A stretch of DNA of 6,117 nt from a bacterium (GCA_027364695.1 DAHXOV010000221.1:1-6117), one strand, 5' to 3'. Shown: positions 1-6,117, counted from the first letter of the stretch. Numbers and translations: made by a program. Notes: generated from the sequence alone by a model not told the origin.

Positions 1-971
1 CTTCCACACCCTGCAGCACATCTATCATTCATATGAAAACTCGTTACCATTCCATATTGATCTACTTGAATAGCCTTAGTATCTTGTCCGCCGATATCTA
101 AAACGGTCTTGGTGTTAGGAAATATAGCGTGTGCTCCATAAGCATGACACAATATCTCAGACCGAATACATTCTTGAGGAAAAGGCAGCAAGGCTCTTCC
201 ATAACCAGTACCTACCATATTGGCAATGCGTATTTCTGCTTTAGATACATTTTCTATATGAGATAATAAATCATCCTTGATATTGCTGTAATTTCCTGCC
301 AGCAGCTCTAATTCAGAGCGAAAATCAGTTGCTATTTCTTTCAATTCACTATTCAATAAATCATAATAATGATTTTTCAATAAATGTAAACTTTCAGAAA
401 TCAACTTTTGAAAGTCATATTCTACGATCTCATTTTCAACAGGGTTTATACATTTATCAAAAGCATTCATCAATGATTCAAAATGTTTCTTATCGTTTTT
501 TTCTAGTTTCTCATTATAACCTTCGCTTACAATGTCCCTAAAGAATTGATTTTTGTTTCCCAGATTTTCGCGTAAATATTTTTCTTTTAATTCGCTGCTC
601 AATTCTTTCAGTATCTGAGATAAAATTTGTTTTAATTCATTATTTTCAGATGAAGATTTTGTTTCAATTATACCCCGTAGATCTTCAGATAATTTTTCAA
701 ACCTGTCTTTAAATTGTAAGTATTGAAATATATTTTCCAGGTCATTAAAAAATCTCTGATATTCTTTATTTTTTAGCGAATGCTTTCCTAGTTTTTCTTT
801 CAAAAGAGTGAACCGGGCGTTGTATATTGCCTGTTGCTTAGCTATTTCAGCGGCTATTTCATAATTGGCTCTTGTGTTTGTAATACCACGACCTACCACT
901 TCTTCATTTTGATTCACTATTACCGCTTTTGAAGTAGTAGAACCTAAATCTATTCCCAAATAATAATTCAT
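1..971 (-). CDS. bcrA: Benzoyl-CoA reductase ATPase/activator subunit BcrA (BcrA/BadF type), 3' end cut off by the window
   Basis: This is one of the two ASKHA-fold ATPase subunits of class I benzoyl-CoA reductase. In this family the subunit takes electrons from reduced ferredoxin through a [4Fe-4S] cluster shared with its partner BcrD, and couples ATP hydrolysis to electron transfer into BcrBC in the cytoplasm. The 323 visible residues begin MNYYLGIDLGSTTSKA, the phosphate-1 loop. GTGYGR lies at 254-259, SEILCH at 271-276, the second phosphate loop DIGGQDTKA at 292-300, and NDRCAAGCG at 315-323. C318 matches the cluster-ligating cysteine of HgdC-type activators; the second ligand would lie beyond the edge. 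Residues about 50-245 form a long, Lys/Glu/Leu-rich, probably helical insertion. It separates BcrA/BadF (about 440 residues) from the short BcrD/HgdC type (about 260-280). The ATG at 971 lies 13 bases after the bcrB stop and has no Shine-Dalgarno sequence. The frame is intact throughout. Confidence 0.93.
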   Translation of the reverse strand, partial: MNYYLGIDLGSTTSKAVIVNQNEEVVGRGITNTRANYEIAAEIAKQQAIYNARFTLLKEKLGKHSLKNKEYQRFFNDLENIFQYLQFKDRFEKLSEDLRGIIETKSSSENNELKQILSQILKELSSELKEKYLRENLGNKNQFFRDIVSEGYNEKLEKNDKKHFESLMNAFDKCINPVENEIVEYDFQKLISESLHLLKNHYYDLLNSELKEIATDFRSELELLAGNYSNIKDDLLSHIENVSKAEIRIANMVGTGYGRALLPFPQECIRSEILCHAYGAHAIFPNTKTVLDIGGQDTKAIQVDQYGMVTSFHMNDRCAAGCG

Positions 972-984
972 ATGGTTATTTTTA

Positions 985-2262
985 TTATTGACTCACTAAT
1001 TTTCTCTGTGTGAGCATTTGAAAAAATGATTCTAATCTGTTTTTTATATTAGAGTATGAAAAATACCTGGGGTCCACCAAATCAGATTCAATAAAACCAA
1101 CAGGCACACCCAAATCGTTTTCAAGTTTTCTCATCATGGCCAATTGCCCTGCAGAAAATGAATTACAACTCTTAATAGAATGCACTAAAAATCCATCTGC
1201 TTTGTATTCTTGTATGTACTTTTTTAATATAGTTATTCTTTGTGGTAAATTAAAGTTGGTATAACAATTCATACAATACTCAGCCAAGCTTTCCAATGGT
1301 TGTTCTGGGCGGTGCCTGAAACCTAAATCATAAAGCCCCCCCACTTTTGTATAAGATGAAGCGACAATCACTGCTCCCATCTCATAAAATAATTTCCAAA
1401 ATTCCCTGAAACTTGTCCAGTTGGGTGGACCTTCTACCACCAGGCGAAATTTCTCTTCTGTCATTTCTCCTTCTGGTGTTACAGGACCTAATCCTAATTG
1501 TATCCTTTCTTTTATCTCTTCCAATAATAATTTGTAGTATTCTACTGCTTCTGGTGTTCCTCTGAATCCAGTGTTTATAGGACCAATGTAATAAACGCCG
1601 GCAAAGTAAGCGTCTATAGGAGATGGAATATTCTTAGGCGTTTCAAAAATCTGATTGATTAATTCCTGTGTTTCTCTTGCATACGATAAAATTGTTTTCA
1701 GTTTTTCTTCATCATATTTTTTTCCTGAAACCTGCTCCATCTTTGGAATAACGTCATCTTTCAACTGCTTAACCATATATTCTACCATTTCTGCGGTGAT
1801 TTGCCCTTCTTCCTGATACGGTGTATGTATCATTGCAACAGGAACGCCTGGATATAATCTTTCAAGATTTTCAAACCATTTCATAAATGTAAAACAACCG
1901 GTATAACTTAAAAGCAACAAATCTGGTGAAGGTATTTTTTCACCAAAGGGTCCAATATTTCCATTGATAAGCATCCCCACATCGCATTTTACATAAGTAC
2001 ATATATCTTCCGAATACCCTATTTTTTCGGCATCTTTGATAAAACCACCTGATTTTTTTCTCATTCCTGATTGTAATGCGTTGATTTCTGGATAAACAGG
2101 TATCATATCAAAGGCATGAATCAATTCCGATAAATTGCCTGGTACAAAGGTGTAAACTACTTTTTTTCCTTGCTCCTTGGCTGTAGTTAGTTCATGAAAT
2201 TGTTTGGCAATCATCTCTTTTTGCAATACCATGCTTTTATCTTTCTTAACTTCTTTTGTCAT
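985..2262 (-). CDS. bcrB: Benzoyl-CoA reductase catalytic subunit BcrB
   Basis: This is one of the two catalytic subunits (2-hydroxyglutaryl-CoA dehydratase D-component fold, HgdA/HgdB-like) of the ATP-dependent enzyme that reduces benzoyl-CoA to cyclohexa-1,5-diene-1-carbonyl-CoA. The 425 residues are close to the roughly 435 of Thauera BcrB. Motifs matching that protein as I remember it are TFVPGNLSELI (38-48), SGGFIKDAEK (71-80), SYTGCFTFMKWFE (119-131), SPIDAYFAGVYYIGP (214-228), VVEGPPNWTSFREFWKLFY (275-293), ASSYTKVGGLYDLGFRH (301-317), KSCNSFSAGQL (364-374) and DLVDPRYFS (394-402). Cys88, 123, 330, 333 and 366 fall in conserved blocks, and the [4Fe-4S] ligands should be among them. Cys93 looks like an additional, less conserved cysteine. 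The gene lies 9 bases after the bcrC stop with no Shine-Dalgarno sequence, so it is co-transcribed. 2-Hydroxyacyl-CoA dehydratases share the fold but would not match these blocks so closely. Confidence 0.95.
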   Translation of the reverse strand: MTKEVKKDKSMVLQKEMIAKQFHELTTAKEQGKKVVYTFVPGNLSELIHAFDMIPVYPEINALQSGMRKKSGGFIKDAEKIGYSEDICTYVKCDVGMLINGNIGPFGEKIPSPDLLLLSYTGCFTFMKWFENLERLYPGVPVAMIHTPYQEEGQITAEMVEYMVKQLKDDVIPKMEQVSGKKYDEEKLKTILSYARETQELINQIFETPKNIPSPIDAYFAGVYYIGPINTGFRGTPEAVEYYKLLLEEIKERIQLGLGPVTPEGEMTEEKFRLVVEGPPNWTSFREFWKLFYEMGAVIVASSYTKVGGLYDLGFRHRPEQPLESLAEYCMNCYTNFNLPQRITILKKYIQEYKADGFLVHSIKSCNSFSAGQLAMMRKLENDLGVPVGFIESDLVDPRYFSYSNIKNRLESFFQMLTQRKLVSQ

Positions 2263-2271
2263 AATTATGTT

Positions 2272-3447
2272 TTATGTGCTTGTTTCTTCCCAAAGTTTAA
2301 TTGAGTCCGAAAATGCCCCTACTTGTTCTTTGATAACTTTAAATTGTCCAACATTTTCACTGTATTGAAAACTAATAAACTTTATCCCTTCTTTATCGCA
2401 ATACTTCTGACATATAGGGGTATCTAACAAAGCAGGATCGCAAAAACTGGGAGAAGCAAAAATGATTCCATCTGCCTTTCGCTGTTTAGCTAATTGAACT
2501 AATCTCTTCTCCTTTGGGTTGTCCACATCATAGATAGAAGAAGAAAATGTGCTGTGATTCAAATAGGCATCTACCAAAGCACCAATAGGATCTTCAGAGC
2601 TTTCATCAATATCTGCTGTAGTCCATCTTGACCCAATTAAAAAATCATCGTCAATTACATAGCAGCCTGCCATTTCTATGGATTTTATTAAATTCAGTGG
2701 CATTTGTTCGCAAAACGCACCCCATATAATGACTCTTATGTTATCCATGGGAGTTCCTCTCTCTTTATTGATTTCATTCACCACTATTTCAAGCATCTGA
2801 TTGTGTTTATCAACGGGCATTACCATTCCTGCTCGTATAATTACATAAAGTTCATAAGCAGATAATCTCCACGGATATTTTTCCCTTATATCATATATTA
2901 AGCGCAAATACCTTCTGTTGGTATTATATAGTTTTATTGCATTATTCAATGTCTCCTTAGTCGTTTTTACTTGGTTAATATTAAAAATTTTATTTAAAAT
3001 GCTATCTAATTCTTTTCTGTAAAATTCACCACCTATTTCTTTTTTAAAATTTTGAGGGTAATCAAGATATTTTGAAAAGTGTCCAATTTTCTCTACCTGA
3101 AAGATTCCTGACAAATTTCTGATCACATCGCAAATAGAAGGAAATACAAAGCCATCAAAGCCGTCAAAATGCCCATCTAATGCCAAATCAATAATCCCTC
3201 TTGGCAAATGACAAATATAAGACTGATAATAGGCATCTCCTTTAATTACTTGTTTATAATCTCCTGCTCCCATTATTCCTACAGCCAGTCCATTGGCAGC
3301 CCAAACCATCTCTCTTGGAAAATAGATTGGTAAGTATCCTACCAATATTCTTTGTTTTCCCTCACTCTTCCACTGTTTTGCTTCCTGAAAATTCATATCG
3401 CACACCACTTCTTTACATTCTTCTACTATTTTTTCGAGTTTTTCCAT
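2272..3447 (-). CDS. bcrC: Benzoyl-CoA reductase catalytic subunit BcrC
   Basis: This is the second catalytic subunit of class I benzoyl-CoA reductase and the partner of BcrB; each is expected to carry a [4Fe-4S] cluster at the oxygen-sensitive active site. The 391 residues match the usual size of about 385. Diagnostic blocks are FPREMVWAANGL (43-54), GDAYYQSYICHLPR (70-83), FPSICDVIRNLSG (102-114), PQNF (131-134), RAGMVMPVDKHNQML (205-219), FCEQMPLNLIKSIEMAGCYV (245-264), SPSFCDPALLDTP (332-344) and ISFQYSENVGQ (358-368). Cys79, 106, 246, 262 and 336 lie inside these blocks and are the candidate cluster ligands. The N-terminal Cys11 and Cys16 lie outside them. It is the promoter-proximal gene of the operon bcrC-bcrB-bcrA, the Thauera order. 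The ATG at 3447 follows an A-rich leader without a Shine-Dalgarno sequence, about 35 bases downstream of a TAACTTTG box. No frame damage is seen. Confidence 0.95.
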   Translation of the reverse strand: MEKLEKIVEECKEVVCDMNFQEAKQWKSEGKQRILVGYLPIYFPREMVWAANGLAVGIMGAGDYKQVIKGDAYYQSYICHLPRGIIDLALDGHFDGFDGFVFPSICDVIRNLSGIFQVEKIGHFSKYLDYPQNFKKEIGGEFYRKELDSILNKIFNINQVKTTKETLNNAIKLYNTNRRYLRLIYDIREKYPWRLSAYELYVIIRAGMVMPVDKHNQMLEIVVNEINKERGTPMDNIRVIIWGAFCEQMPLNLIKSIEMAGCYVIDDDFLIGSRWTTADIDESSEDPIGALVDAYLNHSTFSSSIYDVDNPKEKRLVQLAKQRKADGIIFASPSFCDPALLDTPICQKYCDKEGIKFISFQYSENVGQFKVIKEQVGAFSDSIKLWEETST

Positions 3448-3480
3448 TATTATTTTTTTTCTTGTTGAAGAATTTCATTG

Positions 3481-3509
3481 CAAAGTTACAAGGCGAGTTT
3501 TTGATAAAA
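3481..3509 (-). promoter_or_regulatory. Candidate Bacteroidota-type promoter for the bcrCBA operon
   Basis: Read on the minus strand, positions 3488-3481 are TAACTTTG, a perfect match to the -7 consensus TAnnTTTG of the Bacteroidota primary sigma factor. A weak T-rich -33 candidate (TTTT, 3509-3506) lies 17 bases upstream; the consensus is TTTG or TTG at about 19-21 bases. Transcription would start near 3475 and give an A-rich leader of about 28 bases before the bcrC ATG. The -7 match is clear, but the -33 match is poor, which may mean activator dependence. Confidence 0.5.
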
Positions 3510-3528
3510 TATGACTTTAATCATTTTG
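3500..3528 (+). promoter_or_regulatory. Weak candidate promoter for the plus-strand molybdenum-hydroxylase operon
   Basis: On the plus strand TTTG (3500-3503) is followed after 17 bases by TCATTTTG (3521-3528), which differs from TAnnTTTG by one base. Transcription would start near 3535, ahead of the ATGs at 3556 and 3571 but behind the ATG at 3511. That argues against using the most upstream start codon. It overlaps the upstream part of the divergent bcr promoter, so one regulator could serve both operons. The match is imperfect and the spacer is short. Confidence 0.3.
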
Positions 3529-3570
3529 GAATATATTTTTATCCCATATTATTGTATGCTTAAAAAATCA

Positions 3571-4179
3571 ATGGTAAAAAATAACGTCTTGATACTTTGT
3601 GCGGGAAAGTCTGAAAGAATGGGACTCCCAAAAGCTTTGCTATCTTTTAGTGAAACAGATACTTTTCTTTCCCACCTGATCAAATCGTATGATGGTATTT
3701 CTGACAAAATAATAATTGTAACATCTAACAGTTTATTTGAATTTATTCAAATGAACAAGAGAAAGTACTTTTATTCAGAAGTTATTTATATTGTCAATGA
3801 ATATCCCGAAAAGGGTAAAATATATTCTATTCAAAAAGGCTTGGAACATATTGATGCTAATTATACTTTTATTCAAAATATAGACAATCCTTTTGTTACA
3901 AAAGAACTTCTTCGATCTATGCTATCGCTGATGACTGAAAAATCTTATGTGGTACCAAGCTATCGCTCAAAAAACGGACATCCACTTCTTATTGATAAAT
4001 ACATTTCCAACGAGATACGAAAAAAATCAACGGAAAATTTTAATATTCAATTCCTCTTAAAAAAGTTTAAGAAAATAGATTGTCCAAGTACAGAACCAAA
4101 AGTACTTCTCAATATCAATACTCCAAAGGAATATTATCTTGCGTTTAATAAAGAAATGTATGTTGATGAATGGATATGA
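3571..4179 (+). CDS. MobA/MocA-like nucleotidyltransferase (NTP_transf_3 family), probable molybdenum cofactor nucleotidyltransferase
   Basis: Enzymes of this family attach CMP or GMP from the nucleotide triphosphate to molybdopterin. Molybdenum hydroxylases of the xanthine-oxidase family use the cytosine dinucleotide form, so a CTP-using MocA-like role is inferred from the neighbours. The 202 residues have the usual length and layout: the nucleotide-binding loop CAGKSERMGLPKALL (10-24) with K21, the metal-site region IDNPFV (104-109), GHPLL (136-140) and a C-terminal NINTPKEY (181-188). NINTP resembles MobA proteins as much as MocA, so CTP versus GTP use cannot be read from the sequence. ATG 3571 was chosen because it places the family's first beta strand (NNVLILCAG) at the N-terminus behind an A-rich leader. 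ATG 3556 (207 residues) is also possible, and ATG 3511 would add an unrelated hydrophobic stretch. The stop overlaps the next start as ATGA. Confidence 0.8.
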   Translation: MVKNNVLILCAGKSERMGLPKALLSFSETDTFLSHLIKSYDGISDKIIIVTSNSLFEFIQMNKRKYFYSEVIYIVNEYPEKGKIYSIQKGLEHIDANYTFIQNIDNPFVTKELLRSMLSLMTEKSYVVPSYRSKNGHPLLIDKYISNEIRKKSTENFNIQFLLKKFKKIDCPSTEPKVLLNINTPKEYYLAFNKEMYVDEWI

Positions 4180-5048
4180 TGAACCTATATAGCGAAATAC
4201 CTTTATTATTAAAAACATATCCTTCTGTTGCCTTGTGTACCATTGTTCATACAAAGGGCTCTACACCAATGAAGAATGGATCTAAAATAATTGTTTGCCC
4301 TGATAAAAAAATTATCGGAACCATTGGCGGAGGCGCACTAGAATATGCTGTTATCAAAGATGCCTTAAAATGTATTGAAAATTCAGAAAGCAAATTATTT
4401 GAGCATCATCTTACAAAGGACCATCAAATGTGTTGTGGAGGTACTGTCAGTGTTTTTATTGAAATTATTAAATCTTTCCCAAAACTCTATATCTTCGGTG
4501 CAGGGCATGTAGGTTCTTTTTTGGCGACTGTTTCATCGCTTCTTCAATTTGACACATATCTGATTGATGACCGTGAGTTTATACTCAGTCAATTTAAGAT
4601 GCAAGATATATTTAATAATAAAGTAACTACCATTTTACACTCTCCTGTTGAATACATTCAATCGCTCCCTATAGAAAATACAAATGATAACTTTTGTGTT
4701 ATTGTTACATACAATCACCAGATAGATAGAGAAATTCTTTTAGGTGCCATATCAAAAAAATTTAAATATATCGGCATGATAGGCAGCAAAAGAAAAGTCT
4801 TCATTACAAGAAAATTTTTACACCACAACAACATATCTGAAAACGATATAAATAAAATAGATATGCCCATAGGGATTGACATCCATGCTTATTACCCAGA
4901 AGAAATTGCTGTCTCTATTTTGGCTAAAATTATATCATGCAAACATCAAACGCATTCTATTCCCTGCAATACTTATAATTCTGACACTTTCAATTCAATC
5001 CATGAAGAATATCTTAATAATATTTCATTATGCATCAAAAAGTTGTAA
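4176..5048 (+). CDS. xdhC: XdhC/CoxI-family molybdenum hydroxylase maturation protein
   Basis: XdhC proteins bind molybdenum cofactor, help insert the terminal sulfido ligand, and deliver the cofactor to xanthine-oxidase-family enzymes in the cytoplasm. From ATG 4176 the protein has 290 residues. The N-terminal XdhC/CoxI domain contains VHTKGSTPMKNGSK (24-37), GTIGGGALEY (48-57) and the conserved MCCGG (85-89). The C-terminal Rossmann domain contains LYIFGAGHVG (104-113), a dinucleotide-binding GxGxxG-type loop, LIDDRE (129-134), VTYNHQIDREIL (177-188), GMIGSKRK (200-207) and PIGIDIHAYYPEEIAVSI (231-248). ATG 4176 forms an ATGA start/stop overlap with the upstream nucleotidyltransferase, which suggests translational coupling; ATG 4170 would add two residues. 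A poorly conserved tail of about 30 residues ends 19 bases inside the dehydrogenase gene. The family assignment is firm, but which enzyme it serves is inferred from the adjacent [2Fe-2S] subunit. Confidence 0.92.
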   Translation: MMNLYSEIPLLLKTYPSVALCTIVHTKGSTPMKNGSKIIVCPDKKIIGTIGGGALEYAVIKDALKCIENSESKLFEHHLTKDHQMCCGGTVSVFIEIIKSFPKLYIFGAGHVGSFLATVSSLLQFDTYLIDDREFILSQFKMQDIFNNKVTTILHSPVEYIQSLPIENTNDNFCVIVTYNHQIDREILLGAISKKFKYIGMIGSKRKVFITRKFLHHNNISENDINKIDMPIGIDIHAYYPEEIAVSILAKIISCKHQTHSIPCNTYNSDTFNSIHEEYLNNISLCIKKL

Positions 5049-5749
5049 TTGTAACAGGTGCTTCAAAGGGAATCGGAAAAGCAATAGCTGAACGAATAAG
5101 CGAAGACGGATATAAAGTCATAAACTTTGATATTATTTTACCAAAAGAAAACGATAACAATATAGAATACTTATCTTGTGATATCTCTTCTGAAACTGAG
5201 GTAAAAAAATCTTTTGACTATATTATACAAAAATACCATCAGTTGTATGCAATCGTTAATAATGCAGGTATTATCAAAGATAATGTAATATGGAAAATGT
5301 CTTCAAACGACTTTGATAAGGTCATCAATATCAATCTCAAAGGCACATGGCTCATGTGCAGAGAAGCCGTAAAATACATGAAAGAAAAACATTTTGGTAA
5401 AATTATCAACATCTCATCAAGAGCATGGCTTGGTAATCCTGGTCAAACCAATTATAGTGCTTCAAAATCCGGTATAATAGGGCTAAGTAGAGCATTGGCT
5501 TTAGAAGTCGGAAAATTTAATATCACTGTAAATATTATAGCGCCCGGGTTAATAAAAACAGAACTAACAGATCATCTGCCTCCACATGTATTACAAAAAC
5601 TTATAGACGCTCAACCACAAAAAAATATAGGTAAACCTGAAGATATTGCAAATGTAGCTACCTTTTTATTAAACGAAAAAACATCTTTTATCAACGGACA
5701 AATAATTTATGTAGATGGAGGAAAATCAATAGGACAAGGGATAAATTAA
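5030..5749 (+). CDS. Short-chain dehydrogenase/reductase, FabG/BadH-like, probably NAD-dependent
   Basis: This is a classical SDR oxidoreductase of 239 residues, the usual size. It shows the cofactor loop TGASKGIG (9-16), NNAG (77-80), N102, S129, Y142 and K146 of the Asn-Ser-Tyr-Lys catalytic tetrad, and the C-terminal YVDGG. Asp34 at the end of the second beta strand (VINFD) is typical of NAD(H) rather than NADP(H) users, which points to a catabolic dehydrogenase more than to fatty-acid FabG. In this context a CoA-bound alicyclic alcohol is a reasonable substrate; BadH, the 2-hydroxycyclohexanecarboxyl-CoA dehydrogenase of Rhodopseudomonas palustris, is an SDR of this type. That assignment is inference, and SDR substrates cannot be read from sequence. 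The start at 5030 overlaps the xdhC end by 19 bases and leaves only four residues before the first beta strand, as usual. The next gene begins four bases after the stop. Confidence 0.88.
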   Translation: MHQKVVIVTGASKGIGKAIAERISEDGYKVINFDIILPKENDNNIEYLSCDISSETEVKKSFDYIIQKYHQLYAIVNNAGIIKDNVIWKMSSNDFDKVININLKGTWLMCREAVKYMKEKHFGKIINISSRAWLGNPGQTNYSASKSGIIGLSRALALEVGKFNITVNIIAPGLIKTELTDHLPPHVLQKLIDAQPQKNIGKPEDIANVATFLLNEKTSFINGQIIYVDGGKSIGQGIN

Positions 5750-5753
5750 ATAT

Positions 5754-6117
5754 ATGATACAAGTAAAACTTATCGTCAATAACGTAAACCACCACCTGCT
5801 TGTGAAAGAGGATGAAGTCCTCAGTTATACTCTAAGAGAACGTTTGCTCCTTAAAGGAACAAAAATAGCTTGCGACCAGGGTACTTGCGGCACCTGTACT
5901 ATATGGTTAGATAATATACCCACCAATGCCTGTATAACTTCAACCATAAAAGCACACAACAAATGCATCACTACCATAGAGGGAATTTCTGATAACAAAG
6001 ATCATATACTTTTACAAGATCTATTTGCAAAACATGGCGCTATACAGTGTGGCTTTTGCACGCCTGGTATGGTTATGACTGCATTGTATTTCGCAAAAAA
6101 AAATCCTCAATGTACCA
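5754..6117 (+). CDS. [2Fe-2S] small subunit of a xanthine-oxidase-family molybdenum hydroxylase (4-hydroxybenzoyl-CoA reductase gamma-like), 3' end cut off
   Basis: This is the iron-sulfur electron-transfer subunit of a molybdenum hydroxylase (HcrC/CoxS type). The 121 visible residues of an expected 150-165 begin MIQVKLIVNN. The N-terminal plant-type ferredoxin domain has Cys40, 45, 48 and 60 with the family spacing (C-x4-C-x2-C-x11-C; CDQGTCGTC at 40-48). The C-terminal helical domain begins with QCGFCTPGM (98-106), giving Cys99 and Cys102; its second cysteine pair lies beyond the window. In 4-hydroxybenzoyl-CoA reductase this subunit passes electrons to a molybdenum-cytosine-dinucleotide site that removes the para-hydroxyl group. 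The adjacent benzoyl-CoA reductase operon makes that the leading guess. Other hydroxylases (xanthine, nicotinate, aldehyde, CO dehydrogenase) share the same small subunit and are not excluded. The ATG lies four bases after the dehydrogenase stop, with no Shine-Dalgarno sequence. Confidence 0.9.
   Translation, partial: MIQVKLIVNNVNHHLLVKEDEVLSYTLRERLLLKGTKIACDQGTCGTCTIWLDNIPTNACITSTIKAHNKCITTIEGISDNKDHILLQDLFAKHGAIQCGFCTPGMVMTALYFAKKNPQCT

Noticed and set aside
329..541. Plus-strand open frame of 70 codons
   Set aside because: It lies opposite bcrA, whose frame is intact and carries clear family motifs; the translated product has no recognisable features.
2272..3447. 2-hydroxyacyl-CoA dehydratase subunit as an alternative for the bcrC/bcrB pair
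   Set aside because: The fold is shared, but the motif blocks, the sizes of both proteins and the presence of the long BcrA-type ATPase match benzoyl-CoA reductase much better.
3451..3460. T-run as a possible rho-independent terminator in the divergent region
   Set aside because: No GC-rich stem precedes it on either strand, and it lies in the A-rich leader of bcrC.
3315..3563. Plus-strand open frame of 82 codons running from inside bcrC into the intergenic region
   Set aside because: It is the antisense of the bcrC N-terminus and yields a Phe/Leu-rich stretch typical of reversed A-rich DNA, not a convincing membrane protein.
3511..3570. Upstream extension of the nucleotidyltransferase from ATG 3511
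   Set aside because: The extra hydrophobic residues precede the normal family N-terminus, and the likely transcription start lies downstream of this ATG.
4057..4254. Minus-strand open frame of 65 codons
   Set aside because: It overlaps the nucleotidyltransferase and xdhC on the opposite strand and has no motif or start context of its own.
4876..5091. Plus-strand open frame of 71 codons
   Set aside because: It is an out-of-frame reading across the xdhC/dehydrogenase junction, both of which have strong family motifs.

Overview
The window looks like part of an anaerobic aromatic-degradation locus from an AT-rich bacterium, most likely a member of Bacteroidota. The taxonomic hints are indirect. 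None of the seven gene starts has a Shine-Dalgarno sequence, and most leaders are A/T-rich. The base composition is low in G+C (by eye about one third). Upstream of the left operon sits a TAACTTTG box that fits the Bacteroidota -7 consensus TAnnTTTG. No rRNA or other phylogenetic marker is present, so this placement is an inference.

Left half, minus strand (3447 down to 1): three tightly packed genes in the order bcrC, bcrB, bcrA, the last cut off by the window edge. They encode the two catalytic subunits and the long ATPase subunit of a class I, ATP-dependent benzoyl-CoA reductase. Gene order, sizes and long conserved motifs match the bcrCBAD operon of Thauera aromatica as I remember it. The short ATPase gene bcrD would be expected just beyond coordinate 1.

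Centre (3448-3570): a 123-base divergent promoter region with a good Bacteroidota-type -7 box for the bcr operon and a weaker candidate promoter for the right-hand operon.

Right half, plus strand (3571-6117): a second compact operon. It holds a MobA/MocA-like nucleotidyltransferase, an XdhC/CoxI-family maturation protein, a short-chain dehydrogenase with an NAD-type cofactor pocket, and the start of the [2Fe-2S] subunit of a xanthine-oxidase-family molybdenum hydroxylase. The first two genes serve cofactor assembly for such an enzyme. Next to a benzoyl-CoA reductase, the obvious candidate is 4-hydroxybenzoyl-CoA reductase, which removes the para-hydroxyl of 4-hydroxybenzoyl-CoA to give benzoyl-CoA. 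The specificity is not proven, because the large molybdenum subunit lies outside the window.

Taken together: the right operon would convert phenolic compounds to benzoyl-CoA, the left operon would dearomatise benzoyl-CoA, and the dehydrogenase may act on a later alicyclic CoA intermediate. No RNA genes, mobile elements, CRISPR arrays or clear terminators were seen.
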